DNA of 64,000 nt from Carpediemonas membranifera (taxonomy: Eukaryota; Fornicata): contig JAHDYR010000038.1 of the NCBI GenBank assembly GCA_019828565.1, forward strand, positions 496,001-560,000, written 5' to 3'. This document shows positions 20,843 to 31,640 of the stretch, piece by piece. How positions within the stretch are numbered: position 1 is the first letter of the stretch; every line of letters starts with the position of its first letter. Made by a program: the position numbers and the translations under genes. The notes under the pieces were generated by a model. It did not search any database, had not been told where the DNA came from, and saw only the letters and a program-made list of their open reading frames with translations.

Positions 20843-23280
20843 TTACCTAAACATCTTGGCAAGGTTCGCATCACACACATGCACCTCCTTGGCCTCGCCC
20901 TGGACATATTCCACGCGGAACCTGAGGGCCAGAGGGCCGGTGCCCTCGCCCTGTGTCAGCACGATCTGCTGGGCGATCGGTAGACCCGGCCCAACCTCCC
21001 TGCTCGACGGGGGAGACAGCTTGACGGTCATGTGTCGCGGGGCAGCAGCTTGGAGCATGACGTGGTCGAGTGCGACTGGGCAAGAGATCAGAGCGTCCAT
21101 CGTAAACACCCCACCTTCGCTCGACTTCGGTTCGAGCTCAATAACGACTTGTCCGGCGGAGACACGCTCCTTGGGCTTCACGGGCTGGCTGAAGACATCG
21201 GCGGGCATCATGGGGGCCGTAGACAGGGGCGCTGGCCGTGCAGACTCGGGGGCAGCAGGCTGGGGCTTGGCCTGGGCAAGTTTTGAGGGAAGAAGATCTG
21301 CCAGGAGATCCTCCTCGGCGTCCTCGGCCATTGCGGGGGCGGGCGAGGCTGCATTGGCGCCGGACAGCAGCGCCATCAGGTCGTTGCTCATCTCAGCGGG
21401 AGTCGCGGGGGTGGCGGGGGTCTGGGTGGCAGACGCATCGTTCGCGACGCCGCCAAGGAGGTCCATGAGATCGTCGTCGATGGCGCGGTCCTCCGGCACG
21501 GCCCCGAGGTCGTCGCCGCAGAGAACAGAGGAGATCTCGTGGGGCTCGAGGCCGAGGAGGCCGACCACTTCAATAGCGCGCTGTTGGATCTCGAGATCGA
21601 GGTTGGTACGATATGATTTGACGAATTCAACGATGTCCGACCTCGTATCCGGGTATTGCCGCGCCACGTGAGCGAGCGAGTAGAGTCCGACGCGCTTGAC
21701 GGGGCCAGAGGCGGTGCCACTGGACATACGCATCGCCTTGACGATACCGGCAACCACAGACTCCGGCGAGACATTGTCACTCACGACGGTCGAGCAGTAA
21801 GCTCCAACCACCGATATCGCGAGCAGGTGAAGTGCCAGAGGCCCACTGGCCGTGAGCCTCCCGTGTAGCCTCATCGTCGCATAACCCTGCAGGTCCTCGT
21901 GCCCCCTGATGAGCTTGATCAGCCTGGCCGTCACTGGGAGGAGGCCCGTGTCCTTGGGTAGGGGGGTGCGGGTCATGACGTCCAGCATCGTGTCGAGGTC
22001 CCACCTGGGCGTGGGTGCATAGCGCTGGGAAATGTCGTCCAAGCCTGAGACTACCGCGGGAACGAGGTCCTTGTCGCAACGCTCGAGGTACTCCGTGAGC
22101 AGGCGGATCGTTGTCTTCGCGGTCTCGCCGTCAGTCACTTGGAGAAGCACATGAAGGCCCCGGCGACGGATCACGGGGCTTGCGTCGTCAAGAGTGGAAA
22201 CGATGGCAGAAGTGTGGCGCCTGACCACGGTGGGGTTGAGGGACAGCGCGGCGGGCATGGAAGTGAGTGCTGCGTACCGCAGGTTAGTGTCCTTGTGGCT
22301 GAGGAAACGGAAGAGCACGTTCAGGGCGAGGGGCTGGAGGGTCTCGTCCTTGCACGTCTCGAGCACCATCCGAGACGCCTCGAGGAGGATGGCAGCGTGC
22401 GCTGTGAGGGCCAGCGGCATGTGAAGTAGCAGCTCACTGATGCAGCGCCTCGCATCGTCGCTGGGGACATAGGCGAGCAGCAGGCCGAAGAACTCGACGG
22501 CAGCACATATGATGAAGACGTCGGGCGCTGTTTTCTGGACAGCGGTGGTCTTGTACCCCTGTGCCATGGTCTTGACGAGAGTCGCGAGGGCTCCGACGGC
22601 GGGCAGGAGCTCTCTGGCACAGTAGGCGGCCATGTCTGGTCCCCCGTACCGCATGATGGCCACGGCTAGCTGCAGGCCGGCGAGGACTAGGGCCCTGTCC
22701 TTGAGGAGGGTGAGGCAGGGCTTGATAAACTTGTCCGACGACTCGGGGAGGAGTCGTACGATCCTGACCGCCGCCTGAGCAGCCTTCTTGACAATATATT
22801 TCCGACGGTCAGTGAGGAGTGCGAGTACATCAGGATAGAGGTCCTCGAGAAGGTCGGGGTGGCCTGCAGAGCCCATGAACTGCAGCGCTGTGTCGACAGT
22901 GTGAAGAGCGGCGGACTTGAGGTCCTTGCGGATGCTGTTGGTAGCCATCATCATCACATCGGTGTCCTCTACGAGCAAGCCGTAGCAGAGATAGGCGCAG
23001 CGCTTGGCTTTGTGCTCTCTGGCGGCAGCCATCATTTGGACAATATTCATTTGGCTTGATTGAGTGGGGTATCCGAGGAGATTGATAAAGCTGTGGAAGA
23101 AAGAGTTGGGGGAACATACATTAGCTTCTCGAGGTTCTCGGCGAGGGCACTGTCGGAGATATCGGGCGACTTGAAGTCTGTGCGGATGACAAGAGACTCG
23201 GTTGCCACACACTCGCGCTCAGATTGCTGATTTGAACAATTGCGAACTAATTTGGCAAAGTCCTTCGCGTTGTGACCCAT
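20843..23280 (-). CDS. AP-1 complex subunit gamma (gamma-adaptin), one 29-nt intron
   Basis: Two exons: 23120-23280 and 20843-23090, joined across a 29-nt intron (23091-23119; donor GTATGT, acceptor CCACAG), giving 802 aa. Splicing restores the conserved stretch FINLLGYPTQSSQ, which matches the LxxxxMLGYP region of gamma-adaptins. The N-terminal two thirds are the armadillo-like adaptin trunk (including VEFVKSYRTNLDLEIQQRA); a flexible Ala/Pro-rich hinge with DLMALL/DLLADLL clathrin-box-like motifs follows, then a C-terminal gamma-ear (about residues 685-802). AP-1 sorts cargo in clathrin vesicles between the trans-Golgi network and endosomes. It diverges from the muskelin gene with 167 nt between start codons. 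Confidence 0.93.
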
Positions 23281-23447
23281 TTTCGTCGAGATGTCTTTGG
23301 TGGTGCAGTTTTAGGATTTTTCGTCTTCTCGCCAAGACCCAGCTTGACCCAAGCTAACCAGGGTCTTATGTTCCCCGGGTGGGTAGCTCATCCTCCCCTA
23401 TCCCTCGTTCTCGCCGACTCGGCGACTGTGAACAAACCGTCAGTGCA

Positions 23448-25469
23448 ATGGATTTGACCGGTGCAACGTCGCTGCAGTACAGTGTGCACTCCTATTCATC
23501 ACAGGAGCACATGTTTGGCCCAGAAACGCTGGGCGTAACAGATCCTACTGACGCGTTGAGCAAATGGTCCTGTTCTGCCCGCGCAGGCCCCCAATACGTG
23601 CTTCTCGAGCTCAAACGGATCGCCATACTGACCAGAATAGCCATTGGAAAGTACGAGCGCCGCCATCCGAGCCAGTGCTGCGATTTCAGGGTCTACGCCG
23701 GCCTCTCCCGGACGTCTCTCACCCCAATACTCACCCATTCCCTGAGAAACAACACCACACCAGAAGCCTTCGATCTCCTGCCCTCTCCATACATCAAGAA
23801 GACCCCTTCTCCCGTCCGCTACGTCAAGATCGAGCTGCAGACGGCCCATGTCTCCAATGAGTCGATTTCACTCGCATTTGTCGGGCTTACTGGTGTGGAG
23901 CTTCCCACCCCGCCCTCTGCGATTCACTCTAATGTCTACAGCAGGACCACAGCCCGTCAAATCCTCTCAATGTGCACCAACGAGCGTGCTGTCCCGATCG
24001 CTGGCCAGCTGCTCAAGATGAGTTGTCCAAAGTTCTTCGGGGATCTGTTTGATCACATCATTAGCGGGTCAGACAACCTTGAAGACTTCATTTTCGAGAA
24101 CTGGTCACACTTCATCCCGGGCGACAGCAGGATCCCTCCCGTGCTGGCCGCTGACCGCCTGCCCCCCTCTGAGAACACCCCACACAGCCGCAGCGGCCAC
24201 CACATGATCACCATGCCCAGCGGTAAGATTCTCCTACACGGCGGGTGGTCGGGCACGCGAGACCTGGCCGACACGCACCTTTACGATCCGTCCACGAACA
24301 CCTGGCTCGAGGCCAATGACGATAGTCCAGGCCCGCGATCGTGGCACAGCATGGCGTGTGACAGTAAGGGTAACATTTACATGCTAGGTCGTTTCGATGA
24401 CTCGCACGGAAGTCGTTGTGATTTATGGCGGTATAAGTCTGGCATTTGGTCATGTATATGCAACGACTGCAGTGCGCAGGGAGGGCCAGTGCTGGTGAGA
24501 GAGTGCGTGTTGACTTTCGTGGAGAGCTGCAACAGTCTGTACGTGGCTGGCGGTCTCGAATGCCGTTCGAATCAAAACGAACCATATCGCATCGGATCAT
24601 CGTATATTTATGATATTGACGACGACCGCTGGACAGCTGTATCGATAAGCAGTGTCAGTACTCTCCACCGCACAGGCGCCTCAGCCTTTTACGACGCCCA
24701 GACGAACTGCTCCATTGTCATTGGCGGCCTCACTACCGACGATGAGCAGCTCAGAGACGTCGTCGCGATCAAACACGGCGAAGGACACAGCCCTCGTGTG
24801 ATCTCGCGAGCGCCACTCAGCCTTGGCAGGCATCGCTCAGCCTTTGATAGGACGTCCCGGCTGGTTTATATCAGCGTGCCCGGCCATTCCGACTGCGGCA
24901 TGGCTATCTGGTGCCTCTCCCTCAACACTCTGCAGTGGACCCAGCTCGTCCCGGGCAACACCGCGGACACTGCCCGTATCCCCCCATTCGTCGAGCTGAT
25001 GAATCGCCCCGCACCTGGCCTTAAACTGCCCAACGCGAGAACTGACCACCAGATGGTCTACCACCCTGGTACTAAGGCCTTGTACATATATGGCGGCGTC
25101 ATGCCTGGTTTGAGTCGGAAAGAGCGCTTGAACGACGTCTGGCGAGTGAAGATCGACTTTGTTGGGTCACCCCAGTACGCCCGGACCATTCGAGCGGCGA
25201 TCAGACGGCAGAAGTATGTCGAGGCGTGTATTGTCACGCCGCACCAGATGTCCAACCTGGAGATGCTCAGGCACACCCTGATGACTCCCGACACCCGCCT
25301 GACGGACGCAGCCATCGTCGCGCTCTCGGGAATGGCGGCCCGGAATGTGACCATAGGCGACATACAGAGGATCTACCCGTTCTCCGTGTTGGGAATGCCG
25401 GACCTGCTCATCACCAGCCGGCTTGCTCTGTTCGAGTGTCTGCTGTATTATCTGGATGACGCCGAGTGA
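23448..25469 (+). CDS. Muskelin-like kelch protein, 673 aa
   Basis: Start at 23448 (MDLTGATSLQYS). An N-terminal discoidin/F5-8C-like domain (about residues 1-165) carries the muskelin pattern SKWSCSA...PQYVLLELKR..ILTRIAIGKYE. A short helical segment follows (CTNERAVPIAGQLLKM), then kelch repeats (about 240-560; HSRSGHHMITMPSGKILLHGGW, HRTGASAFYD), and a C-terminal helical region (IRAAIRRQKYVEACIV) equivalent to the muskelin tail. In animals muskelin is a substrate-adaptor-like subunit of the CTLH/GID ubiquitin ligase. The gene is a plausible marker that this complex exists in the organism; no partner is encoded nearby. Confidence 0.88.
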   Translation: MDLTGATSLQYSVHSYSSQEHMFGPETLGVTDPTDALSKWSCSARAGPQYVLLELKRIAILTRIAIGKYERRHPSQCCDFRVYAGLSRTSLTPILTHSLRNNTTPEAFDLLPSPYIKKTPSPVRYVKIELQTAHVSNESISLAFVGLTGVELPTPPSAIHSNVYSRTTARQILSMCTNERAVPIAGQLLKMSCPKFFGDLFDHIISGSDNLEDFIFENWSHFIPGDSRIPPVLAADRLPPSENTPHSRSGHHMITMPSGKILLHGGWSGTRDLADTHLYDPSTNTWLEANDDSPGPRSWHSMACDSKGNIYMLGRFDDSHGSRCDLWRYKSGIWSCICNDCSAQGGPVLVRECVLTFVESCNSLYVAGGLECRSNQNEPYRIGSSYIYDIDDDRWTAVSISSVSTLHRTGASAFYDAQTNCSIVIGGLTTDDEQLRDVVAIKHGEGHSPRVISRAPLSLGRHRSAFDRTSRLVYISVPGHSDCGMAIWCLSLNTLQWTQLVPGNTADTARIPPFVELMNRPAPGLKLPNARTDHQMVYHPGTKALYIYGGVMPGLSRKERLNDVWRVKIDFVGSPQYARTIRAAIRRQKYVEACIVTPHQMSNLEMLRHTLMTPDTRLTDAAIVALSGMAARNVTIGDIQRIYPFSVLGMPDLLITSRLALFECLLYYLDDAE

Positions 25470-25800
25470 GGGCTGGGTCATAAATGGGCAGATTATGAAA
25501 ACGATCGAACGGGCTGTTTCACTTTCACGGCTACTCTGACCGAGACATGATAGAACTCACCATGGCGCGAGGGGCGCGAGGAAACTGGATGCAGTCAGAA
25601 CTGTTTGGGCCATTTTTCACCACCACGGGTCTAACCCTTCAGTAAACACATTTTTCGGCCCTTTCGTAGCCCAAACTGCCCGCACTTTAAGGGGACTGAC
25701 AGCGAAGCGTGTCAAACTGCTGATGACGCGCCATGTTTGTCAATGACGCACATGTCAGACTCTATAGAGTCATGTCATATCGAAAGGTTCCACTTCTCCG
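25470..25800. other. Intergenic, nothing recognised
   Basis: 331 nt between two plus-strand genes. It should hold the promoter of the cysteine-rich/LRR gene. No repeats or RNA structure stood out. Confidence 0.5.
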
Positions 25801-28800
25801 ATGAAACGACCAATAGTCTTCCTTTTGGTCCTTTTATCGCTTTTGGCCGCTGTTATGGCGGCCGAAAGCTGCTCAAGCTTCTCTCCTCATCATTGTACGA
25901 CCTCTAGAGGTTGCTCATGGTGCGCTTCTGAGAACCAGTGTTTCCCGATCGGCGCCGACTGTCCCGTTGACTTGAGCGAGTGCGCCTACTGCACGCTCGA
26001 CGGCGACTACTACTGCACCACCGAAACGGACGCCTTCTGCACCTCCCGCGCTGGCTGCGACGCTCTTCGCGCTGATGTCAAGTCGTGCGACCTCCATGCC
26101 AACACGGCGACCTGCACCCAATGTCTCGACATCCCCAACGCCGTATGGTGCCCCGACCCTGGGTCTTTCTGCTTCTCCAAGCTGGACAAGGCTGCCGCCC
26201 AGACCTGCAAGCAGCTAACTGGCTCCTCTGCCACCATCTCCGACCCTCCTGCATGCGCTATAGCCTCTGAGACCTGCAGCACCTGCCTCCTTAACGACGG
26301 GGTATGGTGCGATGTCATCAACAGCTGCATCTCCGCCACCGACTCTGACTCGTGCTCCCTATGCGAGGCCAAAGGCGGCGTCTGCCGTGCTGAGACATGC
26401 GAGGACCAGCCGACCTCTTCATCCTACACGATGAACGCCACATCTTTGGACGCCCCAGGTGTCATTAGCGTTCAGTCCGTGGACCGTCTTGGGGAGTGCG
26501 TCGATTGCATCGTGAAGGGCCTCACCTGGTGCCTGTTTCCCGGTGTGACGACCGACCGGTGTCTTGCTGATGACAGCACTTGTACGACAGCAGGCGGGTA
26601 TGTGATCGAATCTTGCAACATCCCCGCTTATAGTTGCTATGAATGCGTCATTTTGGATTCGCCACACATCTGGTGTCCTGAAAACGCTGTCGAGCAGCAG
26701 TGCGTACCAGCGCCCGTGGGGTGCGACGGAGGCGCGACTTACTGGAGTGTCACCCCACAACAATGTGTCTGCATTGGATGCGTCACCAATGACGACTCAA
26801 ACCTGGCTGCATACTGCGATGGCGACTATGTTGGCTGCTACGATGACCCTTTCGAGTGTCAGCTTCCTCTCACGTCGCCCGTCACTCCCCAAATGTGCAT
26901 GACTCCGTGCACCCAGTGTTTTGCTGGCAGCAACCTTGTTTGTGTTTCTCCGACCAACGATCCATATTGTGTCGCTGATTCTACTGCCGGTGCCGCCCGC
27001 TGCTCGTCTCATGGAGGAGTTCTGGTCGACAATTGCGACGAAAACTGCGAAACTTGTACCACAAACGAGCGCGCATGGTGCATTAGAGCCGACGATCCCG
27101 ACTTCCAGTACTGCGCTCAGAGTTGTGAAGATGGCGATATCGTTGTCAACGCTGGCAGCTGCGCGTTCATTGACCACGACGAGTGCGGCACTTGCACCAA
27201 TGACGGCGGCGAGTGGTGTGTATCCACCGGCCTCTGCATGGACTCCGAGGCCACGGAGACTACGTGCCCCGAAGATCCTGTAACCTTCCCTTGCGAGTGC
27301 CTCGGTGGGTGTGTGGAAGGCCCCGTTGAGGACAAAAGCTGCGTCTGGTGCGTCTTCGCCGATGACAACCTCAACCATTACACCGAGACGGAGGTAGACT
27401 GTCTGACCGAAGGCGGATATGCTGCCAAGTCATGCGGCTGCGGTCTCGAATGTCAGTCTGCCGGCGGCATATGCTGCGTCTCTTGCGAGGGCGAGGACAT
27501 TTGCGTCTCTCCCGGCGATTCTGACCGCTGCATTCTGGACGACATGGTTCCCATTGGCTCTCTTGGCCTCTACTCTGCCATCCCATGCCTTGAGTGCCTC
27601 TGTGCAGACGACGAAGTCTACTGCCCGGACGCGCTGATGTGTGTCGAGGGAGACTTCTGCGACGCTGGGTCCACCGTTGCTCAGAAGAAGGACTGCTTCA
27701 CATGCGAGCAGTGTGTCCTGCTCAACGAGTACACGCCCGCTCGATTCTGCGCTGAGAGCTTCAGCAATATCGGCTGCGTCACGAACCAGTGGCCTTCCGA
27801 CTCTGAGGCTTGCAACGAGGTCTTCTGCGAGGTCACCTGCGAGACATGCGTCGACGAGAATCACGTGTGGTGCACTGACCCTGATAGGGGCAGCTCGCTG
27901 TGCACCACCGCTGACGCATGCTCGAGCTTAGGAGGCATCGCCAGCTCCATTCTCGATGACTGCCACCCCTCATGCTGCGAAGAATGCGCCGATGACGAGA
28001 CCTGCGAGTGCGAGTGCGTCCCCATTTGCCCCTACGACCAGTGCGACGAGTGCATCGCAGACCCCCTCTGCTCCTGGTGCGGCGCCGAGGTCACCGGCGT
28101 CCCGGGCGTGTGTATCCCAGATACACTCGCCGAGACGTGCAACGAGACGCTGTACACTGAGATCTGCCCCGCCACTGGCGTCATATGCGACATCCAGGAG
28201 GACTGCCCCGCTTGCACCGAGGGCGGCTGCGACTGGTGCGTGGCCGACTGCCTCTGCTCTGAGGAGGGCGCCTGCTCCATCCCGGGCACGGTCGTCACGG
28301 ACCCCGCGGAGTGCGACCCCGAGATCGACCTCGACGCCGTCTGTGGCGGCCTCACTGAGCTTGAGATGCTCCGCGACGTCTTCTACCCATCCCTGAACGG
28401 CGACCAGTGGTCCGACAACAGCCTGTGGGGTGTCGGCGAGACCCCCTGCGCCTGGCATGGCGTCAGCTGCAGCGGCGGCCACGTTATTACCATCGAGCTG
28501 AGCGACAACAACCTCAGCGGCGCCATTCCCCCGCAGATCGCGTGCCTCGAGTACCTCAAGACCCTCGACCTCTCCCACAACAGCATCGGCGGCATCATCC
28601 CGCCCGAACTGACGGCCATGACGAACCTCAAGTACCTCTTCCTCAACGACAACCAGCTCCGCGGCCCGCTGCCGTCGTTTGATCTCTGGACTGCCCTGCA
28701 GTACGCCTACTTCGAGGAGAACTGCCTTTGCGGCCCCATCCCGGACATGGGCGCGATGGTGGCCCTCCGTGAGATCCACTTCTCCAGCAACCGCCTCTCT

Positions 28801-28989
28801 GGCCCCTTCCCAGAGGACGTCCTGACCCTCCTCCCCAACAACGCTGGACAGAACCCGCTGTTTGAGATCCGTAACGCCTGCAACCACGTCACCGCGCCCA
28901 GCTCAGGCTTCTGGGACGAGCTGTCGACCAAGCTGCTTGAGCTTGTCCTCGAGGGTGATGAGTGCACATATTGCAGCGCTGAGATTTGA
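25801..28989 (+). CDS. Secreted cysteine-rich (PSI-like) protein with C-terminal LRRs, 1062 aa
   Basis: An N-terminal signal peptide (KRPIVFLLVLLSLLAAVMA) leads into about 830 residues of short cysteine-rich modules with the C-x-x-C...W-C pattern of plexin/PSI-type repeats (for example RGCSWCASENQCF, DPLCSWCGAE). From about residue 860 there is a plant-type leucine-rich repeat region starting with an LRRNT-like DQWSDNSLWG..C.W.GVSC segment and continuing with LSGAIPPQIACLEYLKTLDLSHNSI-type repeats. No membrane segment or GPI signal is visible at the C-terminus, so it is probably secreted or held by partners. High-cysteine proteins are common on the surface of some anaerobic flagellates; function unknown. 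Confidence 0.87.
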   Translation: MKRPIVFLLVLLSLLAAVMAAESCSSFSPHHCTTSRGCSWCASENQCFPIGADCPVDLSECAYCTLDGDYYCTTETDAFCTSRAGCDALRADVKSCDLHANTATCTQCLDIPNAVWCPDPGSFCFSKLDKAAAQTCKQLTGSSATISDPPACAIASETCSTCLLNDGVWCDVINSCISATDSDSCSLCEAKGGVCRAETCEDQPTSSSYTMNATSLDAPGVISVQSVDRLGECVDCIVKGLTWCLFPGVTTDRCLADDSTCTTAGGYVIESCNIPAYSCYECVILDSPHIWCPENAVEQQCVPAPVGCDGGATYWSVTPQQCVCIGCVTNDDSNLAAYCDGDYVGCYDDPFECQLPLTSPVTPQMCMTPCTQCFAGSNLVCVSPTNDPYCVADSTAGAARCSSHGGVLVDNCDENCETCTTNERAWCIRADDPDFQYCAQSCEDGDIVVNAGSCAFIDHDECGTCTNDGGEWCVSTGLCMDSEATETTCPEDPVTFPCECLGGCVEGPVEDKSCVWCVFADDNLNHYTETEVDCLTEGGYAAKSCGCGLECQSAGGICCVSCEGEDICVSPGDSDRCILDDMVPIGSLGLYSAIPCLECLCADDEVYCPDALMCVEGDFCDAGSTVAQKKDCFTCEQCVLLNEYTPARFCAESFSNIGCVTNQWPSDSEACNEVFCEVTCETCVDENHVWCTDPDRGSSLCTTADACSSLGGIASSILDDCHPSCCEECADDETCECECVPICPYDQCDECIADPLCSWCGAEVTGVPGVCIPDTLAETCNETLYTEICPATGVICDIQEDCPACTEGGCDWCVADCLCSEEGACSIPGTVVTDPAECDPEIDLDAVCGGLTELEMLRDVFYPSLNGDQWSDNSLWGVGETPCAWHGVSCSGGHVITIELSDNNLSGAIPPQIACLEYLKTLDLSHNSIGGIIPPELTAMTNLKYLFLNDNQLRGPLPSFDLWTALQYAYFEENCLCGPIPDMGAMVALREIHFSSNRLSGPFPEDVLTLLPNNAGQNPLFEIRNACNHVTAPSSGFWDELSTKLLELVLEGDECTYCSAEI

Positions 28990-29402
28990 TACGGATCTGT
29001 TAAATGAGCTGTGATGATCGAGGACAGCACACGATGTGTCCTTTTTGGAATTCAGTGGAGCACAGTGGCTGCAATACTGCTCAAACAGGCCTCGGGGGCC
29101 GACTGGTCGAGTTGGCCTGATAAGGAGCGGCCGAATTTTGATGAGTTAAGTCAATGTGTACTTTGGACTCAATTATTCTAGTCCTGCGTGGCACATCTGG
29201 TGGTCGGTGGTAACATCGGTGGGCCTTGATCAGTTCAACGACAAGTTTTCGTATTTATTGCTGTTTCGATTAAAAAGTGGACAAGTTGTGTTGTTGATAA
29301 CAGGTTATGGACATTATGAATGATGGAGACGTCGGCGTACAGTTGCCAGGGGGAGGCACCCCTCGCCCAGCAGACACGCGTACTCCGGTCCATAGCAAAC
29401 CG
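28990..29402. other. Intergenic, nothing recognised
   Basis: 413 nt without a convincing frame. Moderately AT-rich near 29240-29300. Confidence 0.45.
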
Positions 29403-29732
29403 TCACGTTGTGTTGGTCAACAATGTGGTGACGTTGTTGGTCATGACGCCCCATGCCTTGGTGATGTCATTCAGCGCGGACCACAATTCTGACTGCAAAA
29501 AGAAAGTCGGACAATCGTTCTTGTCGTCATTGTAGACCTTGCTAAAGCCGGTATCGGAACCGACAGTTCTATCGTTTGTCCAGGCTTTGACAGAGAAGTC
29601 CCAAGATTCGGCGGTTGTCGCACTCAAGGAGATCGCCGGCGGAGGCCATCCACTCGCCAGTCTCGTGAGCAAACAGAAAGTGCATGCCGGGGATGTAAGA
29701 GGCGGTATAGTCATCAATAGCAACATATTCAT
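29403..29732 (-). CDS. Small protein related to the gene at 30401 (about 109 aa, boundaries uncertain)
   Basis: The C-terminal half carries SWDFSVKAWTNDRT and ALNDITKAWGVM, which align with the SVSIWINFNSTDA and DEITKAFGLP regions of the gene at 30401. The start at 29732 gives a hydrophobic MNMLLLMTIPP beginning that could be a signal sequence. A second frame (29569-29793) overlaps the 5' half, so the N-terminus may be spliced or the copy may be decayed. It lacks the C-terminal hydrophobic tail of its relative. Divergent from 30401. Confidence 0.4.
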   Translation of the reverse strand: MNMLLLMTIPPLTSPACTFCLLTRLASGWPPPAISLSATTAESWDFSVKAWTNDRTVGSDTGFSKVYNDDKNDCPTFFLQSELWSALNDITKAWGVMTNNVTTLLTNTT

Positions 29733-29783
29733 CGGCACGGTCGACACGACTGCAGTGAAGTCGTTGATAGAAGATCGGGAAAG

Positions 29784-29802
29784 TGATCATCATTGATGAT
29801 CA
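29784..29802. repeat. 19-nt palindrome
   Basis: Nine-base arms TGATCATCA and TGATGATCA around a single T, just upstream of the small minus-strand gene. Could be a regulatory site; no other support. Confidence 0.4.
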
Positions 29803-30400
29803 TTGGCTGACGATACGGCGAGGTATATTGTTGAATCTCAACGTTGAAGCTAATTGATAACATAGTGGGCGTGCTCTTTTGCGAGCTGAAGCATTTCCAT
29901 CAGATTAGGCATCAATTCATCTCTCTCTGTGAATTCGGAGGAGGATGGCGAGAAATGGCGGTGATAATGGCCGCTATGACCACACTTCAGCAGTTTGTCC
30001 ATTCAAGATGACAGGGGAGCAAGAATTTGGTGCTTCATTTGTTCATCCGAAATCTCACGATCTTGATCACCAGGTTATGGCGCGCCAGGACCCGTGATGG
30101 TGTACAGTGGAAAGTTACCAACTATCGACACAATGGCTCGACACCAGCAATTTCTTCTTCTTCGATGGCTTGCCCTTCCCGAGAGGTTGCGACTTCGGTG
30201 GCATGCCGGTCGTTCTCTAAGTAGGCCACGGGAGAAGCCCTCAGCGAGACTACCAGGCGTTATGCATGCCCCAATGTCACTGATCTCTTCAGATCGTTTT
30301 TGTTTTCTTGATTCTGATTGATACGAAAGTAGGATTGAGTGCATCTGACCACAGGATTTCGTGTCTCGGATTCCAAGACATCAATCGTCAAAGAATAGTC
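29803..30400. other. Divergent intergenic region
   Basis: About 600 nt between the two related small genes. Several short frames, none supported by composition or similarity. Confidence 0.4.
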
Positions 30401-30986
30401 ATGAACTTCATCGTTGCTCTTCTTCTTGTTGCAATTGCCAGCTGCGTCGTCATCCAGCCACTTACCTTCCCCACGATGGGTGAGATGCTTGCTGTTGGCG
30501 AGAAGCACAATATCACTTGTTCGTAGCGCTCGTACAACGTCACACAGGGGACACTGGCCACTACAGTGGCGACTCCGTCTCCATCTGGATCAACTTCAAC
30601 AGCACCGACGCTCAGGACCAGTTCGAGAACACCAACGGCAACTTCAACTTCGTTCGTCACACATTTCTTTGATCACACAGACCTGCGTCGAAAACGACGG
30701 CTTCCAGGACCTCGACATGACCATCCCGACCGACGACATCCAGAAGGTCGTTGACGAGATCACCAAGGCTTTCGGCCTTCCCGACGTCGACATGACCTGG
30801 GTCATTGACTCCCTCATCTCCACGATCAACGCCATCCCCATGGACGAGCGCAACATGACCATCTCCATCACCCCCTGCAACCAGAACGACGTCGTCTACT
30901 TCGAGTCCTACGCCTACCTCTCGGCTGCCCCCAAGGTCTTCGTCGCCCTCGCCACCGTCCTCCTGGCTATGCTCTTCGTGTTCTAA
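30401..30986 (+). CDS. Small secreted, probably GPI-anchored protein with two 29-nt introns, 175 aa
   Basis: Three exons: 30401-30518, 30548-30651 and 30681-30986. Both introns are 29 nt, begin GTTCGT and end CACACAG; removing them joins three different frames into one continuous protein. It has a signal peptide (MNFIVALLLVAIASCVV), a beta-rich central region with N-glycosylation sites (NITW, NFNST), and a hydrophobic C-terminus (KVFVALATVLLAMLFVF) without a following basic tail, as in GPI-anchor signals. The VGEKHNITW beginning is vaguely like fungal Kre9/Knh1-type wall proteins, but I would not assign that. A relative lies at 29403-29732. Confidence 0.75.
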
Positions 30987-31640
30987 GTCGTAAATATGTG
31001 ATGCTTCCGTCGCCGGTGTGATACAAGGTGGAATCGATTGCTTCGATGACCTTCGAGGGGGGTTAGCTCTTCCTCTGCTTAGTGCAGGCTATTGGCGCTG
31101 CAATAGCCAGGAAATACTGTTCCCCGCCGAGATTCAGCATACTGCCAGGTCGCGCTAAACTGCACGCTTCGCTGAAGACAGTGTGACGCCGTCATCGTGA
31201 CTGATTCGCAGAATAAGGTCGGGATGTGCAGTTTAGTGCAAATGCTGCTAGGTCCCCCGTTAGAGTCCAGTCAGGTCTGATCATAAGAACTGTGGATATG
31301 AGCAGCAGCAACAACGGCACAACAGCAGCCGTCATGTCGCTGACCTGCACAAGATCGCACAACGAATTTCAGGTTTTGGTCGTGTCGCAAAATTCTCCGC
31401 TTGGGTTTCCGCGGCCCAGCTGACGGGTCAACTGACCCACCTGACCCTCCCTGCTGCGGTGAATAAACTGCCGTCTTCTCGAACATCCAGAAGTACATTG
31501 GTCGAGTACTGTCGAAATTCGCAGACAAAAGCAGCTATGCAGGGTGAATTTACCCACACTGGCCCGTCAGATACGGTCTCGTGCAAGATCGTGAGCGAGA
31601 TTGGTGAGATCGTATCCTGCACAAGAATACCATCCCGAAC
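30987..31640. other. Intergenic, nothing recognised
   Basis: About 650 nt with only short frames. Presumably the 3' end of the small secreted gene and the promoter of the AIM24 gene. Confidence 0.45.
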
